Origin: Streptomyces sp. CB00316
Lineage (GTDB): Bacteria; Actinomycetota; Actinomycetes; Streptomycetales; Streptomycetaceae
Length of the DNA: 64,000 bases
Assembly: GCF_001905595.1 (NCBI RefSeq)
Contig: NZ_LIXI01000001.1
Span: 248,001 to 312,000, forward strand
Reading direction: 5' to 3'
Part shown: positions 46,112-55,083 of the stretch, piece after piece
Position numbering within the stretch: the first letter of the stretch is position 1
Layout: each line of letters begins with the position of its first letter
Program-made: the position numbers and the translations under genes
The notes under the pieces: generated by a model
What the model saw: only the letters and a program-made list of their open reading frames with translations
What the model was told of the DNA's origin: nothing
Database searches by the model: none

Positions 46112-47269
46112 CTACAGGCCCATGGACTTGGCGATGATCGACTTCATGACCTCGCTGGTGCCGCCGTAGATGCGGTTGACGCGGTTGTCGGCGTAGAGGC
46201 GGGCGATCGGGTACTCGTTCATGAAGCCGTACCCGCCGTGCAGCTGGAGGCAGCGGTCGATCACGCGGTGCGCGACCTCGGTGCAGAACAGCTTGGCGGA
46301 GGCGGCCTCCGCCGCCGTGAGCTCACCGGCGTCCAGGGCCTCCAGCGCGCGGTCGGCGACGGCCTGGGCCGCGTCCACCTCGGCCTGGCAGGCGGCGAGC
46401 TCGAACTTCGTGTTCTGGAACGAGGCGACGGTCTTGCCGAAGACCGTGCGCTCCTGCACGTACTCCTTGGCGAACCGGACGGCCGCCGCGGCCTGCGCGT
46501 ACGCGCCGAAGGCGATGCCCCAGCGCTCGGAGGCCAGGTTGGTGCCGAGGTAGCCGAAGCCCTTGTTCTCCTCGCCGAGGAGGTCCTCGGCCGGAACCTT
46601 GACGTCGACGAACGCCAGCTCGGCGGTGTCGGAGGTCTTCAGGCCGAGCTTGTCGAGCTTGCGGCCCACGGAGTAGCCCGCGGACTTGGTGTCGACGGCG
46701 AAGAGGGAGATGCCGAAGCGGCGGTCGTCCTCGCGCGGGGCGGCGGTACGGGCGCAGACGATCACGCGGTCGGCGTGGACGCCACCGGTGATGAAGGTCT
46801 TGGCGCCGTTGAGGACGTAGTGCGTGCCGTCCTCGGAGAGCTTGGCGGTGGTCTTCATGCCCGCGACGTCGGAGCCGGTTCCCGGCTCGGTCATCGCGAG
46901 GGCCCACATCTCCTCGCCGGTCGCGAACTTCGGCAGCCAGCGCTTCTTCTGCTCGTCGGTGGCGAGCATCTTGACGTACGGGAGGCCGAGCAGCGTGTGC
47001 ACGCCGGAGCCGCCGAAGGAGACACCCGCACGCGCGGTCTCCTCGTAGATGACCGCCTCGTACTTGTGCGAGTCGATGCCCGCGCCGCCGTACTCCTCGT
47101 CGACCTCGATGCCGAAGATGCCCAGCTCGCCGAGTTTGAGGTAGAACTCACGAGGCACGACGCCCGCGGCGAACCACTCGTCGTACACCGGCACGACCTC
47201 GGCGGCGATGAAGGCGCGGATGGTCTCCCGGAACGCCTCGTGGTCCTCGTTGAATACCGTACGGCGCAC
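46112..47269 (-). CDS. Acyl-CoA dehydrogenase
   Basis: 385 residues from GTG 47269 (VRRTVFNEDHEAF), chosen because AAGGAGG lies 7 bases upstream; an ATG 12 codons earlier lacks one. FAD-dependent; signatures WALAMTEPGTGSDVAGMKTT and the C-terminal QLHGGYGFMNEYPIARLYAD with IYGGTSEVMKSIIAKSM. Resembles long/medium-chain FadE-type enzymes of actinomycetes more than the isovaleryl-type enzyme at 30693-31859. Probably co-transcribed with tesB. Confidence 0.93.
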   Translation of the reverse strand: MRRTVFNEDHEAFRETIRAFIAAEVVPVYDEWFAAGVVPREFYLKLGELGIFGIEVDEEYGGAGIDSHKYEAVIYEETARAGVSFGGSGVHTLLGLPYVKMLATDEQKKRWLPKFATGEEMWALAMTEPGTGSDVAGMKTTAKLSEDGTHYVLNGAKTFITGGVHADRVIVCARTAAPREDDRRFGISLFAVDTKSAGYSVGRKLDKLGLKTSDTAELAFVDVKVPAEDLLGEENKGFGYLGTNLASERWGIAFGAYAQAAAAVRFAKEYVQERTVFGKTVASFQNTKFELAACQAEVDAAQAVADRALEALDAGELTAAEAASAKLFCTEVAHRVIDRCLQLHGGYGFMNEYPIARLYADNRVNRIYGGTSEVMKSIIAKSMGL

Positions 47270-47467
47270 GGGGTGCCTCCTTGATCGGCTGGTGTGTTCG
47301 CTCACCGGGCATGGCTAAGCGCTTGCTCATTCCTCTCGAAGTTACCGGTCGGTCACGGAGCTGTCCAGGGTGATGCTGAGCACGCGGGAGAGCGGCTGTG
47401 CCGGGGGCGTTGTCAGTGCCGTGGTGCAGGATCGATGAGAGCGTACCGGCAAGGGCGGAGGGCCGTC

Positions 47468-47809
47468 GTGACGATCACGAACCGGCAGGTGGCGGAGCAC
47501 GCGTTTCTGCTCCCGCTGTACGAGGACGACTACTACCCGGACCACGTCCTGGACCGGGGCCGGGCGGTGCTGCTGCGCCTGTGCGAGCGGATCGAGGCGG
47601 AGCGGCCGACGGACCTGCCGGCGCTGTACCGGCTGACCGAGAGGGCGACGGAGGACTTCAACGCCCTGGAGGCGGAGTTCGAGGCGGCGGGCAGCGAGAT
47701 CGAGACGGTGGCGCGCGAGGAGATAGGCGAGGCCTTCTGGTTCATCGCGCAGGCGTACGGCTTCGAGGACGCGGACGGGGAGGAGCTGATCGCGGCCCGG
47801 GAGTGGTGA
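47468..47809 (+). CDS. DUF5713 family protein
   Basis: 113 residues. GTG 47468 follows GGAGGG. Blocks AFLLPLYEDDYYPDHVLDRG, RLCERIEAERPTDLPALYRL and AAGSEIETVAREEIGEAF match the DUF5713 pattern. Acidic, helical, cytosolic. Function unknown. Its 3' end faces the MarR gene, 45 bases away. Confidence 0.8.
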   Translation: MTITNRQVAEHAFLLPLYEDDYYPDHVLDRGRAVLLRLCERIEAERPTDLPALYRLTERATEDFNALEAEFEAAGSEIETVAREEIGEAFWFIAQAYGFEDADGEELIAAREW

Positions 47810-47854
47810 GGGCGTTTCGCCGCCCCGCCGCACACCACCGCGCCGGCGCGGTGG

Positions 47855-48415
47855 TCACCCCGTACGTCGCTCCGTCCCGTCACCCGGCGGCCGCCCCGTC
47901 CCGGCGTCCGGCGGCTGCCGCGTTCCGGGACCTGGCGGGTCGGCCGGCTCGGCCCGTACGGCGGCGGTGAGCGCGACGCGGATCGTCTCCACCGCTTCCA
48001 TGAGCCGGGCCCGGGAGGTCGGTGACGCCCGCGCCAGAGCGGCTGTCAGCCGCTCCTCCCGCCGGGCCCGCAGCCGGTCGAGGTGCGCCCGCCCCTGAGC
48101 TGTCAGCCGCAGCTCGACCTCGCGCCGGCTGGCCGTGCTGGAGGACCGCCGTACGAAGCCGATGGCCTCCAGCCGGTCGCACAACCGGCTCACCGACGAC
48201 GGCGCCGCCTCCAGCTCCGCACCCAGCTGCCGCAGATTGATGCCCTCCCGGCGTTCGATCACGTACATGACCCGAAGCTGAGGCGCGGACACGGTGACGG
48301 GCGAGAACCCGTCGGGAACCCGCGTCCAGTAGACCTCCAGCAGCTCGATGACCCCACGCATCGCCCGCGCCACATCGCGAAGCCTCTGATCAGGGCCGGA
48401 ACGCTCTACGCCCAT
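47855..48415 (-). CDS. MarR family transcription regulator
   Basis: 186 residues using ATG 48415 (MGVERSGPDQRLRD), which follows GAGGGTG; ATG 48472 would add 19 residues and is possible. Winged helix: SAPQLRVMYVIERREGINLR, then QLGAELEAAPSSVSRLCDRL and the wing SRREVELRLTAQG. The tail is Pro/Gly-rich. Divergent from the PRC-barrel gene at 48725, a possible target. Confidence 0.82.
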   Translation of the reverse strand: MGVERSGPDQRLRDVARAMRGVIELLEVYWTRVPDGFSPVTVSAPQLRVMYVIERREGINLRQLGAELEAAPSSVSRLCDRLEAIGFVRRSSSTASRREVELRLTAQGRAHLDRLRARREERLTAALARASPTSRARLMEAVETIRVALTAAVRAEPADPPGPGTRQPPDAGTGRPPGDGTERRTG

Positions 48416-48724
48416 GCTGGAACACCCTCGGTCGAGCTGCGGCCCTGCCGCGCCTGCGGGCAAGTCCTCCATAGCGTTCACGCCCCAGCCGTTCCGAAAC
48501 CCATGATTCTTCCTGGGGCGCGCGGGAACACGCGCGGGTGCATCGAATTCCCGCGAAATGGATCGAAAAACGTACGAGTTCGCAGACATGGTGCCGGGGG
48601 TGCCGGGCACCAGGCTGTCAACGGTTGCTCAGGAAATGAGCAGGGCGGAAAGAGCACCTCCTCAACGGGGTGCGCGGTCCGCTGAACCAAGAATTCATTC
48701 AGGTGCGATCGAAGGAGTTTCTTT

Positions 48725-49078
48725 ATGTCTGAGAACCTGTGGGGCTACCAGCCGACCGTCGGCCACACCGTCGGCACCGACCTGATCGGTTACAAGGTCG
48801 AGGCTACCGACGGCAGCATCGGCAAGGTCGACAAGCACTCCGACGACGTCACGTCCTCGTACCTGGTGGTGGACACCGGCGTATGGATCTTCGGCAAGCA
48901 CGTCCTGCTTCCGGCGGGCACGGTCAGCCGGATCGACACCGACGACCAGAAGGTCTACATCGACCTCACGAAGGACCAGATCAAGGACGCCCCGGAGTTC
49001 GACAAGGACAAGCACGTCGGCGACGAGGACTTCCACCGCACGACCGGTGAGTACTACGGGCGCCACCGTCGCGTCTGA
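48725..49078 (+). CDS. PRC-barrel domain protein
   Basis: 117 residues from ATG 48725, after GAAGGAG. The single PRC barrel begins at about residue 19 with DLIGYKVEATDGSIGKVDKH, followed by YLVVDTGVWIFGKHVLLPAG. The C-terminal 30 residues are acidic and charged. Cytosolic. Such stand-alone proteins in Streptomyces are often stress-induced, but the promoter here does not show a clear sigma-B signature to me. Ends at a 20-bp-stem terminator. Confidence 0.9.
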   Translation: MSENLWGYQPTVGHTVGTDLIGYKVEATDGSIGKVDKHSDDVTSSYLVVDTGVWIFGKHVLLPAGTVSRIDTDDQKVYIDLTKDQIKDAPEFDKDKHVGDEDFHRTTGEYYGRHRRV

Positions 49079-49096
49079 TCCGACGGCAGACGCAGA

Positions 49097-49140
49097 GCGG
49101 GCGGGGCGGGACGCGATGGTTCGCGTCCCGCCCCGCCCGC
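49097..49140 (+). terminator. Very strong hairpin terminator
   Basis: Bases 49097-49116 pair perfectly with 49121-49140 (20-bp stem; arms start GCGGGCGGGGCGGG and end CCCGCCCCGCCCGC) around the loop TGGT, 18 bases after the PRC-barrel stop. Confidence 0.9.
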
Positions 49141-49603
49141 GTGCGCGGCTCCGGGCGGGTCACGGGAGGTGCCGCACAAGGTCCCGGGAACCGTTTGGCA
49201 GTTGGCGCAGCCGACGCCGGAGCCGCACGACCAGCACCGCTACGACGTACGGCGCGGTGCGGCCATCGACGCGGTCCCAGCGACCCGCCAGGCGGCGACC
49301 ACGGTCGACCTCGAAGGCCCCCGGGCGTGGCACAGGCCGGCGCTGAGTACGCCGAAAGCCATGGACCGCCGCGGGGGCGTCGCACGCGTGGGTGCGGGAG
49401 GTCAGCCGGGTGCTCAGGCCGAACCGGGGGACGGCCCCTCGGCGCCGGAGGAGCCGCCCTCGCTGCGAGGGCCGCAGAAGCGGGCGGCGCCGGTCGGGGC
49501 GGTGAACGAGCGCGCCCGGTGCGCCACCGAGTTCCGTTGTCGGTGGCGCACCGGGTGAGGGGCGTGTCAGGCGGGCGGAGGCTCCGGGGGTGCGGCGCGG
49601 GTG
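49141..49603. other. Stretch without a supportable gene
   Basis: 463 bases. The plus strand contains fragments that look protein-like in different frames, such as HAWVREVSRVLRPN near 49380, reminiscent of a methyltransferase core. No frame carries a start, ribosome site and consistent codon bias. It may be a decayed gene. Confidence 0.4.
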
Positions 49604-51799
49604 TCAGTTCCCCGGGCGCTTGCTCAGGTCCTTGCCGAACAGGCGCAGCAGTTCGTCCTCCACCACCGGGGTGAGGGCCTCGATGTAGCCGTCCGCCAGA
49701 TGGCCGTAGTCCCGGTAGACCAGGGTGTTCCCGACCACGGCCGGGCAGGTGCCTGACGGGGCGCAGACCCATTTGTACGGGTCGATGAGCGCGACGTCCT
49801 CGGCGGCGGCGGCGTCCCGGATCGCCTGGGTGACCTCGGGCTTGGGGTCGGCCTCCGAACGGTGGCGCGCGCAGGACGGCAGGTCGTCGGGGTTCACCGC
49901 CACGCAGTCCACCGTGTTGTTCTTCGGCCAGGGGTTGTCCAGCACGGTGAGCACCTGGGTGCGCCCGCGCTGGAGCATCCGGTACGTCTCGGCCTGCCCC
50001 TTGCCCCACGCCTTGCCCAGGTCGCCCCCGCCGTACAGCTTGGCGGAGTTGGAGCTCGACGTGATGACGAGTTCGGGTTCCAGCTTCTGGATCTTCTTGA
50101 TGGTCTCCGCCCGCCAGGCGTCGCAGGTGGAGTACGGGCCGTCCTGCCACTCGATGGTGACCTGGGAGACCTTGCAGGCGTTCTTGGTGAAGGAGTAGAG
50201 CCGCCAGTCGTGCTTGCGGGCGATCGCGTCGAGCGCCGGGAACCACTGCGCGACATGCGAGTCGCCGAAGAGGACCACACTGCGGTCGGCGTTCTTGTCA
50301 CCGTACAGACAGGGCTTGGTCTGTTTCGTGCCGGTCATGGTGAGGGCGCAGTCGTCGGTGTAGACCGTGGACCGTGTGTACGCGGTCTCGTGCAGGCTCG
50401 GTTTGAGGTTGGACGGGAGCTCCTCCACCGGCTGTGCCAGCAGATCGGTGAGGGCGGCACCGGGATCGGAGGCGGTGGCGAGCGTCTTCTTGGTGTCCTG
50501 CCGCGCGCCGCCCGGGTCCAGGGTCGGCGGGTACTGGAGGGTGAGCACCGCGACCAGGGCCGCGACGGCCGACAGGCCCAGACCCAGCGTGAGCCCTCGG
50601 ACGGCGTGGGCCTTGAACGCGCGATGGAAGCGCATCGGGTCCTCGACCAGGTGCAGCGTTCCCCAGGCGAGCAGGATGCCGCCCAGCGCGGCGATCAGCC
50701 GCAGCGGACCGTCGTGCGCACCGAAGCCGGCGGCGGCCGGCACGATGACGATCAGCGGCCAGTGCCACAGGTACCAGGCGTAGGAGAGCCCGCCGATCCA
50801 GACGGCGGGCCGCAGCGAGAGGACGGCGCCCGCGCCGTAGCGGCCGGCCGCGGCGCCTCCGGCGAGGACGGCCGCGGCGCCGGCGACCGGGATCACGGCG
50901 TGATGGCCGGGGAAGGGCGTGGTCCCGTCGAAGGACACGGCAGCGTAGGCGATGGCGGCCAGGCCTGCCCAGCTCAGGACCGCGGCGACCGGGCGCGGGA
51001 TGTCGTTCAGGCGGTGCGCCGCCAGAGCCAGCAGGGCGCCTACCGCCAGCTCCCAGATCCGGCCCTGCGAACCGAAGTAGGCCCACGCGGGAGAGGTCTC
51101 GGTGAGGTGGAGGTTCAGCGCGAAGGAGGCGCCGACCAGGATGATCAGCGGGATCGCGAGCAGGGCCCGTCGCCTAAACAGCTTGAGGGCGACGATCATC
51201 ACGATCGGCCAGATCAGATAGAACTGCTCCTCGACCGCCAGCGACCAGAAGTGCTGGAACGGGGAGGGCGGCACATCCGTGTTGAAGTAGTCGGTCCCAG
51301 CCTCGGCGAGTCGGAAGTTGACGACGTACCAGGCGGACGCGATGGCGTCCTTGGCGTAGTCCGCGAAGCGCAGCGGCCCCAGGAAGAGCCAGGAGCCCGC
51401 CAGCGTCGCCAGCACGACCAGGGTGGAGGCGGGCAGCAGGCGCAGCGCCCGGCGGGAGTAGAAGCGGGCCAGGGAGATCTTGCCGTCGCGGCTCCACTCC
51501 CGGAGCAGCAGCGAGGTGATCAGGAAGCCGGATATCACGAAGAACACGTCCACGCCGACGTATCCGCCGGCTATGGAGGTCACCCCCGAGTGCCCCAGCA
51601 CCACGAGGGTGACGGCCACCGCCCGCAGGCCCTGGATGTCGAGCCGGAGATTCGCGCCCCCCGCCGGCCCGGCGGGCCCCTTCCCGTGTTCGCCGGGAGT
51701 CCCGTCCCGGGGGCCGGTCGGGGGCGGGGCGTCGTCGGACGTGGGCCGCGGGGCATGCGTGAGGCGGCGGACGGGCACCGTGTGGATCTCCTTGGTCAT
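49604..51799 (-). CDS. OafA-type acyltransferase with SGNH domain
   Basis: 731 residues from ATG 51799 (MTKEIHTVP); no strong ribosome site is seen and ATG 51883 is an alternative. Acyltransferase_3 membrane domain (about 50-410): LDIQGLRAVAVTLVVLGHSG, FYSRRALRLLPAS, FWSLAVEEQFYLIW. A last helix leads to an extracytoplasmic SGNH domain (about 490-725) with SVVLFGDSHVAQW and DYGHL near the end. It O-acylates a surface polysaccharide or glycolipid. Paralogous to the first two domains of the 38907-41915 protein but without GH16; no glycosyltransferase gene is adjacent. Confidence 0.92.
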   Translation of the reverse strand: MTKEIHTVPVRRLTHAPRPTSDDAPPPTGPRDGTPGEHGKGPAGPAGGANLRLDIQGLRAVAVTLVVLGHSGVTSIAGGYVGVDVFFVISGFLITSLLLREWSRDGKISLARFYSRRALRLLPASTLVVLATLAGSWLFLGPLRFADYAKDAIASAWYVVNFRLAEAGTDYFNTDVPPSPFQHFWSLAVEEQFYLIWPIVMIVALKLFRRRALLAIPLIILVGASFALNLHLTETSPAWAYFGSQGRIWELAVGALLALAAHRLNDIPRPVAAVLSWAGLAAIAYAAVSFDGTTPFPGHHAVIPVAGAAAVLAGGAAAGRYGAGAVLSLRPAVWIGGLSYAWYLWHWPLIVIVPAAAGFGAHDGPLRLIAALGGILLAWGTLHLVEDPMRFHRAFKAHAVRGLTLGLGLSAVAALVAVLTLQYPPTLDPGGARQDTKKTLATASDPGAALTDLLAQPVEELPSNLKPSLHETAYTRSTVYTDDCALTMTGTKQTKPCLYGDKNADRSVVLFGDSHVAQWFPALDAIARKHDWRLYSFTKNACKVSQVTIEWQDGPYSTCDAWRAETIKKIQKLEPELVITSSSNSAKLYGGGDLGKAWGKGQAETYRMLQRGRTQVLTVLDNPWPKNNTVDCVAVNPDDLPSCARHRSEADPKPEVTQAIRDAAAAEDVALIDPYKWVCAPSGTCPAVVGNTLVYRDYGHLADGYIEALTPVVEDELLRLFGKDLSKRPGN

Positions 51800-52235
51800 G
51801 AGGCATAACCGGATGGCGCCGATGATCGCCTCCGGAGCCGGTCGATCGAAGCTGGCTTCGGCCCGGCCCGCGATCCATGACATTGTCAGTACATCGCGAT
51901 ATCGCCAGAGTGGACCATAGTGGAGCACTTGCTGACAAGCGCCCGCTGTCACGGCGCTCCGGCCTTTCGGTGACGCGGCGATTCCGCTACCTCGCGCGCA
52001 CGGAGCCCGGGGCTCCGGTCGCGTAACTCTGCCCGGTTTTCTCCTTGTCCAGGGTGCGCTGGAGGAAGACCCACGCCGAACAGCAGGGCGTCCCGCATCC
52101 GGCACCGGCGTACCCCACGGACTCCAGTAGCTGGCTGTCGTAATCCCTTGCCGTGCGACCCCCTTTTGTCACTGCAACATGAGGCATGGCCGAGCGCGGC
52201 CGTACACCTCAGGGCCCCTTCCTCGCGCCGGGACG
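51800..52235. other. Intergenic region with a possible small Cys-containing ORF
   Basis: On the minus strand, 51987-52187 could encode 66 residues (MPHVAVTKGGRTARDY..., with GYAGAGCGTPCCSAWVFLQR). No clear ribosome site and mixed codon bias, so it is not called as a gene. The rest should hold the promoter of the acyltransferase gene. Confidence 0.3.
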
Positions 52236-53768
52236 CTATTCCTGCCGCAGCGCGAGCCACAACTCCGCCCGCACGTCCATGTCGTTCACATCCATGCCCA
52301 GCAACTCCACGCACCTCCCGATGCGTTGGCGGACGGTGTTGCGGTGGACGGACAGGGCCACCGCCGTGCGGTCCCAGCTGCCGTGCAGGGAGAGCCAGCA
52401 GCGCAGGGTGTCGGCCAGGGGCGGGGTGAGCGGGGCGAGGAGGGTGCGGGCGTGGGAGGCCGCCTGGTCAGGGGGGATGAGGGCGGCCAGGCCGGTGACC
52501 GGGGCGTCCACCTTCAGTGGGGTGCGGGTCGCCTCCGCGTGGGCCAGGGCGCGGGCCGCCCGGGTGTCGGCGGCGGCCAGGGCCGAGAGGGGGGTGGGGG
52601 TGGAGACGCCGAGGGTCCAGCCCGGTTGCGGGGGCACGGCGCGGGCTTGCGGGGGCTCCCCGGGCTCCACGTCGCAGCCCGGGTGCGGGGGCGCCTCCCC
52701 GGTGGCCGCCGGGAGCAGGACCCGTACCGTGGCGTCGTCCTCCCGGCCCGCGTCCACCAGTGGCGAGCCCAGCGACGCCCCCAGCGCCCCGGCCGTCAGG
52801 GCGTCCGGCGTCGTCCCGTCGCTGCGGCGGGCGTGGATCACCGTCCAGGGACCCTCGGGGCCCAGGAGTGCGGCCACCTCGGCGGGCGTCGCGCCGAGCA
52901 GCAGCCGCACCAGCGCCGCCGAGCGGTCCGCCGCGTCCGCGCCCTGGTGGGGGGCGGACAGGAGGGAGAGCAGGACCACCGCGATCCCGGCCACCGTGTG
53001 GTCGCCCGGCTCCCGCCGGCGGGCAGCCAGGGAGAGGACAAGGCCCTCGCCGCCGCCCAGCGCGTACGCCGCCAGGTGCGTGTCGCCGTGCGTGTCCGTG
53101 GCCGACGCGGGGGAGCCGGGGCGTTCGCGGGCCACCACACGGGCCAGGCGCGTCAGTGCTGCCGCCGCCTCCGGGGGTGGGCGGCGGCCCGCCGCGTGGA
53201 CCTCCTCGCCCCGCGCCGTCAGCAGCACCGCCCGGCCGCTCAGCTGCGTGGCGAGCTGGTGGAGGACCGCAGGTACGGGGTCGGGGCGGGCCGCCGCCGT
53301 CGCCAGGGCCTGTTGGGCCCGGGTCACCCGGCGCAGCTCCCGGTGGCGGGCCTCCGCCATCAGCCGCCACACCGCCCGCGCGATCGTCGTGAAAGGGGTC
53401 TCCGGCGGCACCTCCAGCAGCGGCAGCCCGTACCGGTCGCACGCCTCGATCAGGGCTTCGGGGACCGTCTCGTGCACCGGCCGGACGCCGAAACCCAGTG
53501 CTGCCGCCCCCGCCTCCACCAGCCGGCCGACGTAGTGGTCCGGGTCCGTCAGCAGCACCCCGGCGCTCAGCAGCAGCTCACCGCCGAGGAGGTACGGGTA
53601 GGGGTCGGCCATCTCCGAGGTGTGCACCCAGAGGAGGTCGGCGTCGGCCGGTCCCGCGATCCGGCGCAGGCCCAGCTCCTCCCGGGCGAGGAGTTCGGCG
53701 AGGGGGATGGGCGGGGCCGGTGGGCCGGGGGAGTGGGCGGGCGATGTCGGCATGGAGGGTTCGTCCAT
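52236..53768 (-). CDS. PucR family transcription regulator
   Basis: 510 residues from ATG 53768 (ATG 53753 also possible; neither has a strong ribosome site). The N-terminal PucR ligand domain (about 20-150) has PYPYLLGGELLLSAGVLLTD and GFGVRPVHETVPEALIEACD. A GGDEF-like/GAF-like middle follows, and a C-terminal PucR HTH has SWDRTAVALSVHRNTVRQRI. Family members respond to nitrogen compounds such as purines or amines. Placed head-to-head with the symporter scar and ureohydrolase operon, which it probably controls. Confidence 0.88.
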   Translation of the reverse strand: MDEPSMPTSPAHSPGPPAPPIPLAELLAREELGLRRIAGPADADLLWVHTSEMADPYPYLLGGELLLSAGVLLTDPDHYVGRLVEAGAAALGFGVRPVHETVPEALIEACDRYGLPLLEVPPETPFTTIARAVWRLMAEARHRELRRVTRAQQALATAAARPDPVPAVLHQLATQLSGRAVLLTARGEEVHAAGRRPPPEAAAALTRLARVVARERPGSPASATDTHGDTHLAAYALGGGEGLVLSLAARRREPGDHTVAGIAVVLLSLLSAPHQGADAADRSAALVRLLLGATPAEVAALLGPEGPWTVIHARRSDGTTPDALTAGALGASLGSPLVDAGREDDATVRVLLPAATGEAPPHPGCDVEPGEPPQARAVPPQPGWTLGVSTPTPLSALAAADTRAARALAHAEATRTPLKVDAPVTGLAALIPPDQAASHARTLLAPLTPPLADTLRCWLSLHGSWDRTAVALSVHRNTVRQRIGRCVELLGMDVNDMDVRAELWLALRQE

Positions 53769-53899
53769 TCGCGGCGGTGAGAGTGGAGGAAACGTACACT
53801 TCAACGCCGCCTCTCTGCCACCTAGCGTCTTCCTCGCACCAGCACCAGCACCTGCACCCGCACCCGCACTCCACCTGTTGCGCGAGACGGAGGAAGCCC

Positions 53900-54034
53900 A
53901 TGGCTGTCGACTACGCCGGCATGCTCGCCATGGGCCGGCGGGCGCGAATCCAGCCCGTCCGGCGTTTGAGGACGGAACCCTCGCGCTGGACCGGAGCGGC
54001 CCCGAAGATGTCCTCGATCGCCAAACAGGCTTGA
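53900..54034 (+). pseudogene. Deletion scar of a probable sodium:solute symporter gene
   Basis: ATG 53900 follows a strong GGAGGAAG site and begins MAVDYAGMLAMGRRARIQPV, 44 codons in all. Sodium:solute symporters of actinomycetes commonly begin MAVDY, about 7 residues, then AGMLAMGWWG and an Arg-rich loop. The scar keeps the ends of that pattern but has lost helix residues, and then runs into a Streptomyces intergenic repeat (53947-53973). The rest of the gene is gone. The normal order would be regulator, transporter, ureohydrolase, TPP enzyme. The identity is inferred from a short match. Confidence 0.45.
53947..53973. repeat. Streptomyces dispersed intergenic repeat element
   Basis: The stretch around CCAGCCCGTCCGGCGTTTGA, followed by GGAC, is, from memory, an element found in very many Streptomyces intergenic regions. 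Only one copy was noticed in this window. Here it interrupts a short open frame rather than lying after a gene. Confidence 0.6.
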
Positions 54035-54099
54035 GGGTCCCGCACACTTGACACCGTACGAAACCTGTACGAATCCTGAAACGAAAGGCACCCCACCCC

Positions 54100-55083
54100 A
54101 TGAGCAGCAACGAATCGCCGCGCGGCCCCGTCGACTCCTCCCGCGTCCCGCGGTACGCCGGGCCCGCGACGTTCGCCCGGCTGCCCCGGCTCGACGAGGT
54201 CGGGCGGGCCGATGTCGCCGTCGTCGGCGTGCCCTTCGACAGCGGGGTCTCCTACCGGCCCGGCGCCCGCTTCGGCGGCAACGCCATCCGTGAGGCGTCC
54301 CGGCTGCTGCGCCCGTACAACCCGGCCCAGGACGCATCCCCGTTCGCCCTCGCGCAGGTCGCGGACGCCGGGGACATCGCGGCCAACCCGTTCAACATCA
54401 ACGAGGCCGTGGAGACCGTCGAGGCCGCCGCCGACGACCTGCTGGACACCGGCGCCCGCCTGATGACCCTCGGCGGCGACCACACCATCGCCCTGCCCCT
54501 CCTGCGCTCCGTCGCCAAGAAGCACGGGCCCGTCGCCCTGCTCCACTTCGACGCGCACCTGGACACCTGGGACACCTACTTCGGCGCCGAGTACACCCAC
54601 GGCACCCCCTTCCGCCGCGCCGTCGAGGAGGGCATCCTCGACACCTCAGCCCTCTCCCACGTCGGCACCCGCGGCCCGCTCTACGGCAAGCAGGACCTGA
54701 CCGACGACGAGAAGATGGGCTTCGGCATCGTCACCTCCGCCGACGTCATGCGGCGCGGCGTCGACGAGATCGCCGACCAGCTGCGCCAGCGCATCGGGGA
54801 CCGGCCGCTCTACATCTCCATCGACATCGACGTCCTGGACCCGGCGCACGCCCCCGGCACCGGCACCCCCGAGGCCGGCGGCCTCACCTCCCGCGAGCTG
54901 CTGGAGATCCTGCGCGGGCTCTCCTCCTGCCATCTGGTCTCCGCCGACCTGGTGGAGGTGGCGCCCGCGTACGACCACGCCGAGATCACCTCCGTGGCCG
55001 CCTCCCACACCGCGTACGAGCTGACGACGATCATGTCCCGTCAGATCGCGGCGGAGAAGGCGAAGGGGGCCGCGTCCCAGTGA
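54100..55083 (+). CDS. Ureohydrolase (agmatinase / guanidinobutyrase family)
   Basis: 327 residues. Binuclear manganese hydrolase that releases urea from a guanidino compound. Metal-binding motifs: [12 protein letters not shown] (His128), [14 protein letters not shown] (Asp151, His153, Asp155) and [14 protein letters not shown]. Full length. Family members called agmatinase in Streptomyces often include 4-guanidinobutyrases; the coupled TPP enzyme makes guanidinobutyrase the more interesting option. It overlaps the next gene by 4 bases (GTGA). Divergent from pucR. Confidence 0.93.
   Translation: MSSNESPRGPVDSSRVPRYAGPATFARLPRLDEVGRADVAVVGVPFDSGVSYRPGARFGGNAIREASRLLRPYNPAQDASPFALAQVADAGDIAANPFNINEAVETVEAAADDLLDTGARLMTLGGDHTIALPLLRSVAKKHGPVALLHFDAHLDTWDTYFGAEYTHGTPFRRAVEEGILDTSALSHVGTRGPLYGKQDLTDDEKMGFGIVTSADVMRRGVDEIADQLRQRIGDRPLYISIDIDVLDPAHAPGTGTPEAGGLTSRELLEILRGLSSCHLVSADLVEVAPAYDHAEITSVAASHTAYELTTIMSRQIAAEKAKGAASQ

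Noticed and set aside
52468..53442. Alternative minus-strand frame inside pucR
   Set aside because: Pro/Gly/Arg-only composition; the PucR frame has clear HTH and ligand-domain motifs.
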